A DNA stretch of 64,000 nucleotides from Seonamhaeicola sp. S2-3. Lineage in GTDB: Bacteria > Bacteroidota > Bacteroidia > Flavobacteriales > Flavobacteriaceae. A program made the position numbers and the translations under genes. The stretch spans positions 1,313,001 to 1,377,000 of the forward strand of contig NZ_CP019389.1 of assembly GCF_001971785.1 (NCBI RefSeq), written 5' to 3'. Below are positions 53,468-62,600 of this stretch, piece after piece (positions within the stretch are counted from its first letter, which is position 1; each line of letters starts with the position of its first letter). Below the pieces are notes generated by a model. The model was not told where the DNA came from. It was given only the letters and a program-made list of their open reading frames with translations, and did no database searches.

Positions 53468-54109
53468 ATGTCAAAGAAAAAGAAAAAATATTATACCGTT
53501 TGGAAAGGCCATAAAACGGGCGTTTTTGAGTCTTGGGATGATTGTAAAGCTCAGATAAACAATTTTGACGGGGCTATTTACAAATCGTTTTCAACCCTAG
53601 ATGCGGCTAAAAAAGCGTTAGAAGAAAATTATAAAAACTATATTGGAAAATCTTCAAAATTTAAAAGTGAACTATCTGATGCACAACTAAAAAAAATTGG
53701 GCAGCCTAATTATAACTCTATTTCTGTTGATGCTGCCGTTAGCGGCAACCCAGGAAAAATGGAATACCGTGGCGTAGATACCAAAACTAAAAAGCAACTC
53801 TTTATTCAAGGCCCTTTTGAAGAAGGTACCAATAATATAGGCGAATTTCTAGCCATTGTTCACGGGTTGGCTTTTTTAAAAAAACATAAAAGCAATAGAA
53901 TTATATACACAGATTCTAGAACTGCTATAAGCTGGATTAAAAAGAAAAAATGCAATACTAAACTAGAACGTACAGACAAAAACAAGATGCTTTTTGAATT
54001 GGTAGATAGAGCCGAAAACTGGCTAAAAACCAATACTTACAAAACTATTATTGTTAAGTGGGAAACCAAAGCTTGGGGAGAGATTCCTGCTGATTTTGGG
54101 AGGAAATAA
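53468..54109 (+). CDS. rnhA: Ribonuclease H with N-terminal viroplasmin domain
   Basis: The 213-residue protein has an RNase HI viroplasmin-like hybrid-binding domain (~8-55, YYTVWKGHKTGVFESWDDCKAQI). The RNase H fold follows with D88 (ISVDAAVSGNPG), E126, D149 (YTDS) and D209 near the end. It degrades RNA in RNA-DNA hybrids. It lies 47 bases after purN, with a palindromic repeat between. Confidence 0.93.
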   Translation: MSKKKKKYYTVWKGHKTGVFESWDDCKAQINNFDGAIYKSFSTLDAAKKALEENYKNYIGKSSKFKSELSDAQLKKIGQPNYNSISVDAAVSGNPGKMEYRGVDTKTKKQLFIQGPFEEGTNNIGEFLAIVHGLAFLKKHKSNRIIYTDSRTAISWIKKKKCNTKLERTDKNKMLFELVDRAENWLKTNTYKTIIVKWETKAWGEIPADFGRK

Positions 54110-54142
54110 TAGACTTTTTCATTAAAACTTATTAAAGAATAT

Positions 54143-54167
54143 TTCACTGCAAGGTTTGTGCAGTGAA
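54143..54167. other. Hairpin upstream of the double-glycine peptide gene
   Basis: TTCACTGCA pairs perfectly with TGCAGTGAA around a 7-base loop. No T tract follows, so it is a weak terminator at best. It may be the end of the rnhA mRNA or an operator. Confidence 0.4.
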
Positions 54168-54208
54168 TGGGTTTATCTTGCAAAAACTAAACAAATAATG
54201 CGCATTCT

Positions 54209-54237
54209 TTTGTTTTTCAAATTTTTGTATAATTTTA
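54209..54237 (+). promoter_or_regulatory. Candidate promoter of the double-glycine peptide gene
   Basis: TTTG at 54209-54212, 17 bases and TAATTTTA at 54230-54237 (one mismatch in -7). The leader to the ATG at 54251 would be very short. Confidence 0.35.
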
Positions 54238-54250
54238 AATCTAAAAAATT

Positions 54251-54442
54251 ATGACTTTAACAAAGTTCAACACTAAAGAACTAAATGCTAAAGAAATGAT
54301 CAATGTTAATGGCGGAACAGAAATTCCCTATTTAGACCCCAATGGGTTCGATGGAGATAGTATTTTAGGTGACCGTATTGCCTATTTTCATTTTGCCGTA
54401 AATTGGAATTTAATAGCTTATGGCATTAACAACCTGTTTTAG
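54251..54442 (+). CDS. Small peptide with double-glycine (bacteriocin-type) leader
   Basis: The 63-residue product has an N-terminal 22 residues that read as a classical double-glycine leader. Leu lies at -12, Glu at -8, Met at -7, Val at -4 and Gly-Gly at -2/-1 (LNAKEMINVNGG). The predicted 41-residue core is TEIPYLDPNGFDG... rich in aromatic residues, without Cys, ending INNLF. Such leaders are cut by peptidase-C39 ABC transporters. No such transporter is in the window. The gene sits between two hairpins and 57 bases before a CPBP membrane protease, a family that includes bacteriocin immunity proteins. Bacteriocin or signal-peptide function is inferred, not shown. Confidence 0.7.
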   Translation: MTLTKFNTKELNAKEMINVNGGTEIPYLDPNGFDGDSILGDRIAYFHFAVNWNLIAYGINNLF

Positions 54443-54453
54443 TTAACCTTATC

Positions 54454-54485
54454 AAACCCCATAGTATTAATATATTATGGGGTTT
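54454..54485 (+). terminator. Terminator-like hairpin between peptide gene and CPBP gene
   Basis: AAACCCCATA pairs perfectly with TATGGGGTTT. The T tail is short, so partial readthrough into the CPBP gene 14 bases later is likely. Confidence 0.7.
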
Positions 54486-54499
54486 ATACTCTGTTAAAT

Positions 54500-55255
54500 A
54501 TGAAAAAACACTTTCCTTCAAACATTTTAGAGGTAATTGCTATAATGGGAATTGATATGGTTCCTTATTTCCCGCTATTTGCATTAAATGCTTTTTTTCT
54601 AAAATTATCGATTGAAAAATCAGCTATAATTGCCAATATTTGTTCTTCCATTTTCGCTTTAGGAATATATTATGTGGTCAATAAAAAAAATAATATCAAA
54701 GTGAGGTTCAACTTCAAAATTGATAAAAGCATTATTATCTTATCTTTAATCTTATTAACATATTTAGTACTTATTTCACCTATTTCTCACTTATTTCATA
54801 AAAATTTTATACCTTCAAAAACAAGGCTTATTTCAATTGTAATACTTACACCTGTTTTTGAAGAAATTATATTTAGAGGGGTTATTTTAAAAGGACTTTT
54901 AGTTAGCTATAAACCTAATAAATCCATAATAATATCTTCCATCTTATTTTCATTAGAACACTTAATCTTCACAAATCTTATTGGAGCTTCACTAAATATG
55001 TTATGGGCCTTAATTTCAGGTCTGTTTTTAGGTTACGTGTATTTTAAAACCAAAAGTGTAGGGATGGTAATTATTCTTCATGCACTTAATAACGGTTTAG
55101 TTATTTTAGAAAACTTATTACAGTATCATGTTAACCATCATAAAAACAGCTTCTTAACTTATATATACGATAACTTCTCTGTTTATTTTTACTGTTTAAG
55201 TTTAATTTTATTTGCTTACTTAATTAACAGATTAATTTCTAATAAAGTGTTTTAA
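54500..55255 (+). CDS. CPBP intramembrane metalloprotease (CAAX/Abi family)
   Basis: The 251-residue protein has six or seven hydrophobic segments and all three CPBP motifs. These are E121-E122-x-x-x-R126 (FEEIIFRG), F150-x-x-x-H154 (FSLEH) and H194-x-x-x-N198 (HALNN). The family cleaves or binds substrates inside the membrane. Members next to double-glycine bacteriocin genes (for example PlnI-type) give self-immunity, which is the best guess here given the adjacent peptide gene. Another role, such as prenyl-protein or signal processing, cannot be excluded. Confidence 0.88.
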   Translation: MKKHFPSNILEVIAIMGIDMVPYFPLFALNAFFLKLSIEKSAIIANICSSIFALGIYYVVNKKNNIKVRFNFKIDKSIIILSLILLTYLVLISPISHLFHKNFIPSKTRLISIVILTPVFEEIIFRGVILKGLLVSYKPNKSIIISSILFSLEHLIFTNLIGASLNMLWALISGLFLGYVYFKTKSVGMVIILHALNNGLVILENLLQYHVNHHKNSFLTYIYDNFSVYFYCLSLILFAYLINRLISNKVF

Positions 55256-55401
55256 TACAGAAATAATCAAAAATCATAAAATAAATTACGTCACCAATAG
55301 CAATTAAATTAATAACAGCAATTGGTTTTAATACATCGTTTCATTATACAAAGTCGCTTACTGCCCTAAAAAAAGGAGTTATTACCCACACAAAAATTAT
55401 T

Positions 55402-55432
55402 CTTGAATACCTCTATAAAAGACTTATATTTG
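55402..55432 (+). promoter_or_regulatory. Promoter of the PfkB kinase gene
   Basis: CTTG at 55402-55405, 19 bases and TATATTTG at 55425-55432 match the Bacteroidota consensus with one -33 mismatch. The ATG lies 22 bases downstream. Confidence 0.55.
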
Positions 55433-55454
55433 CACAAAAATATCGCTCTTTTTT

Positions 55455-56381
55455 ATGAGTAAATTAGTTATAGTTGGCACTATGGCATTTGATGCTATTG
55501 AAACGCCATTCGGAAAAACCGATAAAATACTTGGTGGTGCAGCAACTTTTATTGGTTTAGCCGCATCTCATTTTAATATAGATACTGCTGCCGTATCTAT
55601 TGTTGGGGGAGACTTCCCGCAAGATTATTTGAATTTACTATCCAACAAAAATATCAATCTTACAGGTGTAGAAATTGTAAAAGAAGGTAAAACATTTTTC
55701 TGGAGTGGTAAATACCACAATGATATGAACTCTAGAGATACCTTAGTTACAGAACTCAATACACTTGCAGATTTTAACCCTGTAGTTCCAGAAAATTATA
55801 AAGATGCTGGCGTGGTTATGTTAGGTAACTTACATCCTATCGTCCAATCTAGTGTTCTAGATCAAATGACAACAAAACCAGATTTAGTTATTTTAGACAC
55901 CATGAATTTCTGGATGGATTCTGCTCTAGAAGAATTACACAATGTTATTAAACGCGTTGATGTAATCACAATAAATGATGAAGAAGCTAGACAATTAACA
56001 GGAGAGTATTCCTTAGTAGTTGCAGCAAGAAAAATTCATAGCATGGGGCCCAAATATGTAGTAATAAAGAAAGGAGAACACGGTGCGTTATTGTTTCATG
56101 ACGACAATGTGTTTTATGCACCAGCACTACCTTTAGAAGAAGTGTTTGACCCAACAGGAGCAGGCGACACCTTTGCCGGAGGTTTTGCTGGTTACCTTGC
56201 TAAAACAAATGACACATCTTTTGAAAACATGAAAAACGCCATTATTTATGGTTCTACATTAGCTTCATTTTGTGTTGAAAAATTTGGAACAGAGCGTATG
56301 CAAGATTTATCAAATGAAGAAGTGCATAAAAGATTATTGCAGTTTAAGCAATTAACGCAATTTGAAATAGAATTAGAATAA
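55455..56381 (+). CDS. PfkB/ribokinase family sugar or nucleoside kinase
   Basis: The 308-residue protein has an N-terminal substrate lid (GGAATFIGLAASHF) and the family signature DPTGAGDTFAGGFAGY with catalytic D238. The substrate could be a nucleoside (adenosine-kinase-like) or a sugar. It lies directly upstream of the PurF-like gene, suggesting a link to purine metabolism, but an intrinsic terminator separates them. Confidence 0.88.
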   Translation: MSKLVIVGTMAFDAIETPFGKTDKILGGAATFIGLAASHFNIDTAAVSIVGGDFPQDYLNLLSNKNINLTGVEIVKEGKTFFWSGKYHNDMNSRDTLVTELNTLADFNPVVPENYKDAGVVMLGNLHPIVQSSVLDQMTTKPDLVILDTMNFWMDSALEELHNVIKRVDVITINDEEARQLTGEYSLVVAARKIHSMGPKYVVIKKGEHGALLFHDDNVFYAPALPLEEVFDPTGAGDTFAGGFAGYLAKTNDTSFENMKNAIIYGSTLASFCVEKFGTERMQDLSNEEVHKRLLQFKQLTQFEIELE

Positions 56382-56386
56382 ACTGG

Positions 56387-56411
56387 CGCGCTCAAAAAGA
56401 GCGCGTTTTTT
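56387..56411 (+). terminator. Terminator of the PfkB kinase gene
   Basis: CGCGCTC, AAAAA loop, GAGCGCG and a T run, five bases after the stop. Confidence 0.92.
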
Positions 56412-56462
56412 AATTAAATAAAACCAAATTAATCTTTCCGCGAAAGCGAAAACTTTTACATA

Positions 56463-58361
56463 ATGAGTGATATTCTTAAACACGAGTGTGGTATAGCCGT
56501 TATAAGACTTTTAAAACCTTTAGAATATTATAAAGAAAAATATGGCAGTGCATTTTATGGCGTAAATAAAATGTACTTAATGATGGAAAAACAACACAAT
56601 AGAGGACAAGATGGTGCAGGTTTTGCCAGTATTAAGTTAAACACCAAACCTGGAGAACGTTATATAAGTAGAATTAGATCTATTCAACAACAACCTATTC
56701 AAGATATTTTTTCTCAAATTAATGACAGAATTAATAATGAGTTTAAAGCGCACCCTGAATATTTAAACGATGTTGCAGCTCAAAAAAGAAATATTCCGTA
56801 TATAGGAGAGTTACTACTTGGTCATGTACGTTACGGTACCTTTGGCAAAAACAGTGTTGAAAGTGTTCATCCGTTTTTAAGACAAAACAATTGGATGCAT
56901 CGTAATTTAATTATGGCTGGTAACTTTAACATGACCAATGTTAAAGAATTATTTAGCAATCTAATAGAATTAGGCCAACACCCAAAAGAATATACAGATA
57001 CCGTCACTGTGATGGAAAAAATTGGTCATTTTTTAGATGATGCTGTAAGTAAAATATATAAAGACTTAAAAAAAGAAGGCTATAATAAACGTGAAGCATC
57101 ACCACAAATAGCAGAACGATTAAAAGTAGCCAAAATTTTAAGGCGTGCTGCAAAGAATTGGGATGGTGGTTACGCTATGGCTGGTCTTATAGGTCATGGA
57201 GATTTCTTTGTATTAAGAGATCCTGCAGGTATACGTCCTGCATACTACTACAAAGATGATGAAGTAGTTGTTGTAGCTTCAGAACGTCCTGTTATTCAAA
57301 CCGTATTTAATGTAAAATTTGAAGATGTAAAAGAATTAGACCCAGGACATGCTATTATTACAAAAAAATCTGGAGAAGTAAGATTTAAACAAATATTAGA
57401 ACCCTTAGAACGCAAAGCCTGCTCTTTTGAACGCATTTATTTTTCTAGAGGAAGTGATGCCGAAATTTATGAAGAACGAAAAATGCTAGGTAGGTTATTA
57501 ATGCCTAAAGTAATGCAAGCCATTAATAACGATACCAAAAACACAGTTTTTTCTTATATACCAAACACAGCAGAAACATCGTTTTTTGGTATGATAGAAA
57601 CTGCCGAAAATGAACTTAATAAAACTAAAACTAAAACCATTCTATCTGGGCAACGTAACATATCGGCAGAAAAAGTAACCGAAATTTTATCTGAAAGAAT
57701 TAGAGTTGAAAAAATTGCCATAAAAGATGTAAAACTAAGAACCTTTATTACAGAAGATAGTAGTAGAGACGATTTAGTAGCCCATGTTTACGATATTACC
57801 TATGGAGTAGTAAAACCAAATGATAACTTGGTAATTATTGATGATAGTATTGTACGCGGAACTACATTAAAAAAGAGTATTTTAAAAATGCTTGATAGGT
57901 TAAATCCTAAAAAGATTATAGTCGTGTCATCAGCTCCTCAAATTCGTTATCCAGATTGCTATGGTATAGATATGGCAAACCTTGAAAGCTTAGTGGCTTT
58001 TAGAGCTGCTTTAGAATTACTTAAGGATAATAATAAATACCATATTGTTGAGAACGTTTATAACAAGTGTAAAGCTCAAGAAGACCTAGAAGATAAAGAC
58101 GTACAAAACTTTGTAAAAGAAATATACAATCCTTTTACTGCAGAAGAAATCTCTAATAAAATTGCTGAATTATTAAGTGATGAAAGTATAAATGCAGAGG
58201 TAAAAATAATTTTCCAAACCATTGAAAATTTACACAAAGCTTGTCCTAAAAACTTAGGAGATTGGTATTTTACAGGTAATTACCCAACAGTAGGAGGAAA
58301 TAGAGTTGTAAACAGAGCATTTATTAATTTTTACGAAGGAAATAAAGAACGAGCCTATTAA
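56463..58361 (+). CDS. PurF-like amidophosphoribosyltransferase family protein
   Basis: The 632-residue protein has an N-terminal Ntn glutaminase domain whose nucleophile is C9 (KHECGIAVI), so an 8-residue propeptide would have to be removed. HNRGQDGAGFA and LLGHVRYGTFG follow. The phosphoribosyltransferase domain has the PRPP loop LVIIDDSIVRGTT (~456-470). It is longer than a usual PurF (about 470-510 residues), with extra sequence at ~70-110, ~180-215 and at the C-terminus. It may catalyse the first step of purine synthesis or be a paralogue with a different acceptor. A possible standard purF elsewhere in the genome cannot be seen here. Confidence 0.85.
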   Translation: MSDILKHECGIAVIRLLKPLEYYKEKYGSAFYGVNKMYLMMEKQHNRGQDGAGFASIKLNTKPGERYISRIRSIQQQPIQDIFSQINDRINNEFKAHPEYLNDVAAQKRNIPYIGELLLGHVRYGTFGKNSVESVHPFLRQNNWMHRNLIMAGNFNMTNVKELFSNLIELGQHPKEYTDTVTVMEKIGHFLDDAVSKIYKDLKKEGYNKREASPQIAERLKVAKILRRAAKNWDGGYAMAGLIGHGDFFVLRDPAGIRPAYYYKDDEVVVVASERPVIQTVFNVKFEDVKELDPGHAIITKKSGEVRFKQILEPLERKACSFERIYFSRGSDAEIYEERKMLGRLLMPKVMQAINNDTKNTVFSYIPNTAETSFFGMIETAENELNKTKTKTILSGQRNISAEKVTEILSERIRVEKIAIKDVKLRTFITEDSSRDDLVAHVYDITYGVVKPNDNLVIIDDSIVRGTTLKKSILKMLDRLNPKKIIVVSSAPQIRYPDCYGIDMANLESLVAFRAALELLKDNNKYHIVENVYNKCKAQEDLEDKDVQNFVKEIYNPFTAEEISNKIAELLSDESINAEVKIIFQTIENLHKACPKNLGDWYFTGNYPTVGGNRVVNRAFINFYEGNKERAY

Positions 58362-58395
58362 TTTTAAGTCCTTAAAAATCTTGCGGTTAAACCGT

Positions 58396-58434
58396 AAAAA
58401 GTGTATTTCATCTATTAAATACGCTTTTTATCTA
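58396..58434 (+). terminator. Terminator of the PurF-like gene
   Basis: AAAAAGTGTATTT pairs with AAATACGCTTTTT (one G-U) around an 8-base loop, followed by more T residues. Confidence 0.85.
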
Positions 58435-58474
58435 ATAAATAATCCTGTTATCTAAAATACACATAAATTGGTAC

Positions 58475-58548
58475 CACCATAACATAAGTAGGTTAAGTTC
58501 ATGGTAGATTTGGGGCAAAAAAAGGTGAACTCTCGTTCGCCTTTTTTT
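58475..58548 (+). ncRNA. Tandem small RNA candidate, copy 1
   Basis: This copy begins CACCATAACATAAGTAGG and shares its first 42 bases with copy 2 except for one C/T change. It ends in an intrinsic terminator whose stem GGTGAAC/GTTCGCC (one G-U) differs in sequence from copy 2 but pairs equally. The -7-like box TAAATTGG (58464-58471) is degraded, so it may be weakly expressed or depend on another start. The RNA family is not recognised. Confidence 0.65.
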
Positions 58549-58668
58549 ATGCAATTTAGACACCTAAATTACATAGAATTCTTTCAAAAAAAGCACTTCA
58601 TTTCATTTCACCCTAATTTTTAAACCTTATCTCTATTAAGCCAATTTATTAGTAGTTCACCCAAAATA

Positions 58669-58700
58669 TTTCACCAGTCTTTAGCACAAATATATCTTTG
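58669..58700 (+). promoter_or_regulatory. Promoter of tandem small RNA copy 2
   Basis: TTTC at 58669-58672, 20 bases and a perfect TATCTTTG at 58693-58700. Transcription should begin within the first few bases of the conserved unit. Confidence 0.6.
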
Positions 58701-58703
58701 AAG

Positions 58704-58775
58704 CACCATAACATAAGTAGGTTAAGTTTATGGTAGATTTGGGGCAAAAAGGTGAGCGTTCTAGCTCACCTTTTT
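58704..58775 (+). ncRNA. Tandem small RNA candidate, copy 2
   Basis: The unit starts just after a good promoter and ends in a perfect terminator stem (AAAAAGGTGAGC with GCTCACCTTTTT). Within the conserved part, CCATAA can pair with TTATGG, leaving the G-rich stretch GATTTGGGGCAAA unpaired as a possible seed. Compensatory changes against copy 1 in the stem support RNA-level selection. Confidence 0.7.
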
Positions 58776-58858
58776 CATTTTATATACTTTTTCACTCTTT
58801 TTTAAAAAACCCTGATAGTTTTTGTAAATTTTAAATCTCAATTTTAGTAAAAAGACAT

Positions 58859-58890
58859 AAAAAAAAACCGTCTAGAAAAATCTAGACGAT
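58859..58890 (-). terminator. Terminator of the superoxide dismutase gene
   Basis: CGTCTAGA pairs perfectly with TCTAGACG around a 4-base loop. A T tract follows on the minus strand, 34 bases after the stop. Confidence 0.9.
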
Positions 58891-58923
58891 TTAATTGTTT
58901 ATAACACTTAAAATTGTATTTAA

Positions 58924-59532
58924 CTACTTTGCTTCTGCATAACGTTTTTCTACTTCATTCCAGTTAACAACATTAAAAAATGCTTTAATATAATCTGGAC
59001 GTCTGTTTTGGTAGTTTAAATAGTAAGCATGCTCCCATACATCTAATCCTAAAATTGGAGTTCCGCCACAACCAATACTAGGCATTAACGGATTGTCTTG
59101 GTTAGCAGTAGAGCAAATTTCTATTTTACCGCCTTTATGAACACATAACCAAGCCCAACCAGAACCAAAACGTGTTGCTGCAGCTTTACTAAATGCTTCA
59201 ATAAATTCATCTTTAGAACCAAAAGTAGACTCTATAGCGTCTTTTAATTCGCCAGATAAATACCCTCTATCTTCTGGATTCATAACTGCCCAAAACAAAG
59301 AGTGATTGTAAAATCCGCCTCCATTATTTCTAACAGCAGCATTATCTAGGTCTAAATTAGTAAGAATATCTTCAATAGATTTTCCTTCTAAATCTGTACC
59401 TGCTATTGCATTATTTAAATTGTTAGTATATCCTGCGTGATGCTTAGTATGGTGTATTTCCATTGTACGTGCATCAATATGTGGTTCTAATGCATCATAT
59501 GCATAACCTAAATCTGGTAATTCAAAAGCCAT
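58924..59532 (-). CDS. sodA: Superoxide dismutase, Mn-type by sequence
   Basis: The 202-residue protein has metal ligands H27, H77 ([11 protein letters not shown]), D164 and H168 ([19 protein letters not shown]). The Gln that tunes the metal is Q145 in [10 protein letters not shown], the Mn-type position, but cambialistic or iron use cannot be excluded. It converts superoxide to oxygen and peroxide in the cytosol. A -7 element TAAATTTG lies ~38 bases upstream. Confidence 0.95.
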   Translation of the reverse strand: MAFELPDLGYAYDALEPHIDARTMEIHHTKHHAGYTNNLNNAIAGTDLEGKSIEDILTNLDLDNAAVRNNGGGFYNHSLFWAVMNPEDRGYLSGELKDAIESTFGSKDEFIEAFSKAAATRFGSGWAWLCVHKGGKIEICSTANQDNPLMPSIGCGGTPILGLDVWEHAYYLNYQNRRPDYIKAFFNVVNWNEVEKRYAEAK

Positions 59533-59569
59533 AATTTCTTATTTTATCTATTATTAATTAATTTCATTT

Positions 59570-59577
59570 CAAATTTA
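59570..59577 (-). promoter_or_regulatory. -7 element of the sod promoter
   Basis: TAAATTTG on the minus strand matches TAnnTTTG exactly. TTTT lies about 19 bases upstream. Confidence 0.45.
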
Positions 59578-59656
59578 CGTATAAAAGAGGGCAATTAAAA
59601 ATAATATATTGTTATGAAACCATTGATAGTTTTTATCTTGTATAAAATTAACATTC

Positions 59657-62600
59657 ATGATTAAAAATCCTTCATTCACCATTTATAATGCTTCTGCAGG
59701 CAGCGGAAAAACGTTTACACTTGTAAAAGAGTATTTAAAAGTTTTATTTACATCTAACAACCCCGAAAAATTTAAACACATTCTTGCTATAACGTTTACT
59801 AACAAAGCAGTAGCCGAAATGAAAGAACGTGTTATAGAAGCTCTTAAATTGTTTTCTGATGACACCATTTTAATAAACCCAAATAGTATGTTTAACACTA
59901 TTTGTGAAGAGTTAGAGATGGCTCCTAAAGTAATTCATAATAAATCAAAAATTATTCTAGATTCCATAATTTTTAACTACGCTGCTTTTGATATTTCTAC
60001 TATTGATGGTTTTACACATAAACTCATTAGAACTTTTGCTCATGATTTAAAACTGCCATTAAATTTTGAGGTTGAGTTAGACCAAGATGCGCTTTTAAAT
60101 GAAGCTGTAGATAGCCTTATAGCTAAAGCTGGAACCAACAAAGCTCTTACAAATATTTTGGTTGAATTTGCTATTGAAAAAGCAGATGACGATAAAAGCT
60201 GGGATATTGCCTTAGATTTAAGCAAAATTTCAAAGCTTTTGGTAAACGAAAATGATATACCTTTTATAGAAACCTTAAAAGAAAAAACCTTTAAAGATTT
60301 TATAACTTTAAAAGCACAACTAAAAAAGGATATAAAATTAACCGAAAATAATATAGTTGAAAATGCCGAAAGTGTACTTACCTTAATTAACGAAGCTGGT
60401 TTAGAACATTCAGATTTTTCTAGAAGCACTTTACCCAATCATTTTAAAAAAGCAGCTCAACTTAACTTATACGGTCTTTACAACAACAACCTAGAAGAAA
60501 ACATTGTTGAAAGAAAAAATATATACCCCAAAAAAACAAACCCCACTTTAGCAGACACTATTGAAGCCATTCTGCCAGAAATTGAAATAACTTATAAAAC
60601 AATAAAAGCGCAAGTTTATCACCTTCTATTCTTAAAGAATTTTCACAAAAACATAACACCTTTATCTGTTTTAAATGCCATAAACAATGAATTAACATTG
60701 TTAAAAGAAGAACAAAACAAAATGCTAATTTCTGAATTTAATACCATTATTAGTAACCAAATAAAAGGGCAACCTACCCCATTTATTTATGAACGCATTG
60801 GTGAAAAATTTAGACATTATTTTATTGATGAATTTCAAGATACATCTATTAAACAATGGGAAAATTTAATACCGCTTTTAAGCAACTCATTGTCAACAGA
60901 AAATGGTAGCACCATGTTAGTGGGAGATGCAAAACAAGCCATTTACCGATGGCGCGGAGGTAAAGCAGAACAATTTATAGGGTTGTTTAATAATGATAAC
61001 CCGTTTCATATAGAAAAACATGTAGAAAATCTACCAACCAATTACCGTAGTTATAAAGAAATTGTAAAGTTTAACAATAGCTTTTTTAAATTCCTTTCAA
61101 ACCATGTTTTTAATAATAAAGATTATGCAACATTATATGAAAACGCACATCAAAACACCTTTATAGAAAATACAGGTTATGTAGAAATAACTTTTTTAGA
61201 TTTAGACAAAACCGATGATAGAGATGTTTGCTTTACAACAGCTACCCTAGAAAAAATTAATACCTGTATAAATAATGGGTTCTCTCTTAAAGATATTTGC
61301 ATTTTAGTTAGAAAGAAGAAAGAAGGAGTGGCCATTGCAAACTATTTAAGTGAAAATGAAATACCTATTGTATCATCAGAAACATTACTAATTAGCAATT
61401 CACAAGAGGTCAATTTTGTAATTAATTTTTTAAAATTATTAGTTCAGCCTAAAAATCTTGAAATAAAAGTATTGGTTTTAAACTATTTAACTTCACTGTT
61501 AAATATTGAAAATAAACATCAATTTTTCTCAACGCATTTAGAATTACCATTGCATAAACTTTTTAAAAGCTTTGAAAATTACAATATCTATTTAAAAAAT
61601 AATTTATTACAACTTCCGCTTTATGACTTGGTTGAAACTATTATAAGAAACTTTGGTTTAAGTAAAACATCTAACGCCTATATTCAATTTTTCTTAGACT
61701 TTGTTTTAGAATTTTCGCAAAAAAAAGGATCAGATGTTCCTGCCTTTCTAGAGTTATATGAAAAGAAAAAAGATAGCTTAAGCATTGTTTCTCCTAAAGG
61801 TAAAAACGCGGTTCAAATCATGACCATCCATAAATCAAAAGGCTTAGAATTTCCAGTAGTTATTTTTCCTTATGCAGATTTAGATATTTATAACGAAGTA
61901 GATGCTAAACAATGGTATGAATTAAACCCTAAGCAATATCAAGGCTTTACGCACACCTTATTAAATTATAACAAAGATTTTGAACATTTTGGTGAAGAAG
62001 GATATCAAATTTACAATCAACATGAAGCTGAACTTGAGTTAGACAACATTAACCTTTTATATGTAGCATTAACCCGTGCCGTTGAACAACTTTATGTAAT
62101 ATCAAAAAAAGATATTTCATCAAAAGGAGACGTTAACAAGAAAAGATATTCGGGTTTATTCATTAATTTTTTAGAGCATGTTAATTTATGGAACAACTCT
62201 CAACTCAAATACTACTTTGGAAACCCAACAAAAACATCAGAAAATGTTGTTTTACAAGATAACATGCAAACCCAAAAAATGTTTATTTCTACAGCAAAAG
62301 AAGAACATAATATTAAAGTGGTAACAAAATCAGGCTTTTTATGGAATACCAATCAACATAAAGCTATTGAAAAAGGAAATCTTGTTCATAATATAATGTC
62401 ACAAATAAAAACCACAAATGATGTTGATTTTGTAATAAATGATTTTTTAAACACCTCTGTAATAAACCATGAACAGGCAAATGAATTAAGAGAAATTGTT
62501 AAACAAATAGTAAATCATCCGCTCTTAGAAAAATATTTCACTTCAAATGATACCATATATAATGAAAGAGATATCATTACAAAGGAAGGCATGATACTTA

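Larger units (their letters stand above)
58362..58923. other. 562-base region between convergent purF-like and sodA genes
   Basis: This region holds the purF terminator, two tandem copies of a ~73-nt small-RNA-like unit and the sod terminator. No protein frame is convincing: a 2-base length difference between the copies would shift any shared frame. Confidence 0.8.

Noticed and set aside
58475-58775. CRISPR array or att sites
   Set aside because: There are only two copies, spaced by 155 bases of unrelated sequence, each ending in a terminator; no cas or integrase gene is present.
58504-58800. Short frames beginning ATGGTAGATTTGGGG in both tandem units
   Set aside because: The copies differ by two bases in length right after this point, so the frames diverge at once; the stem covariation fits RNA, not protein.
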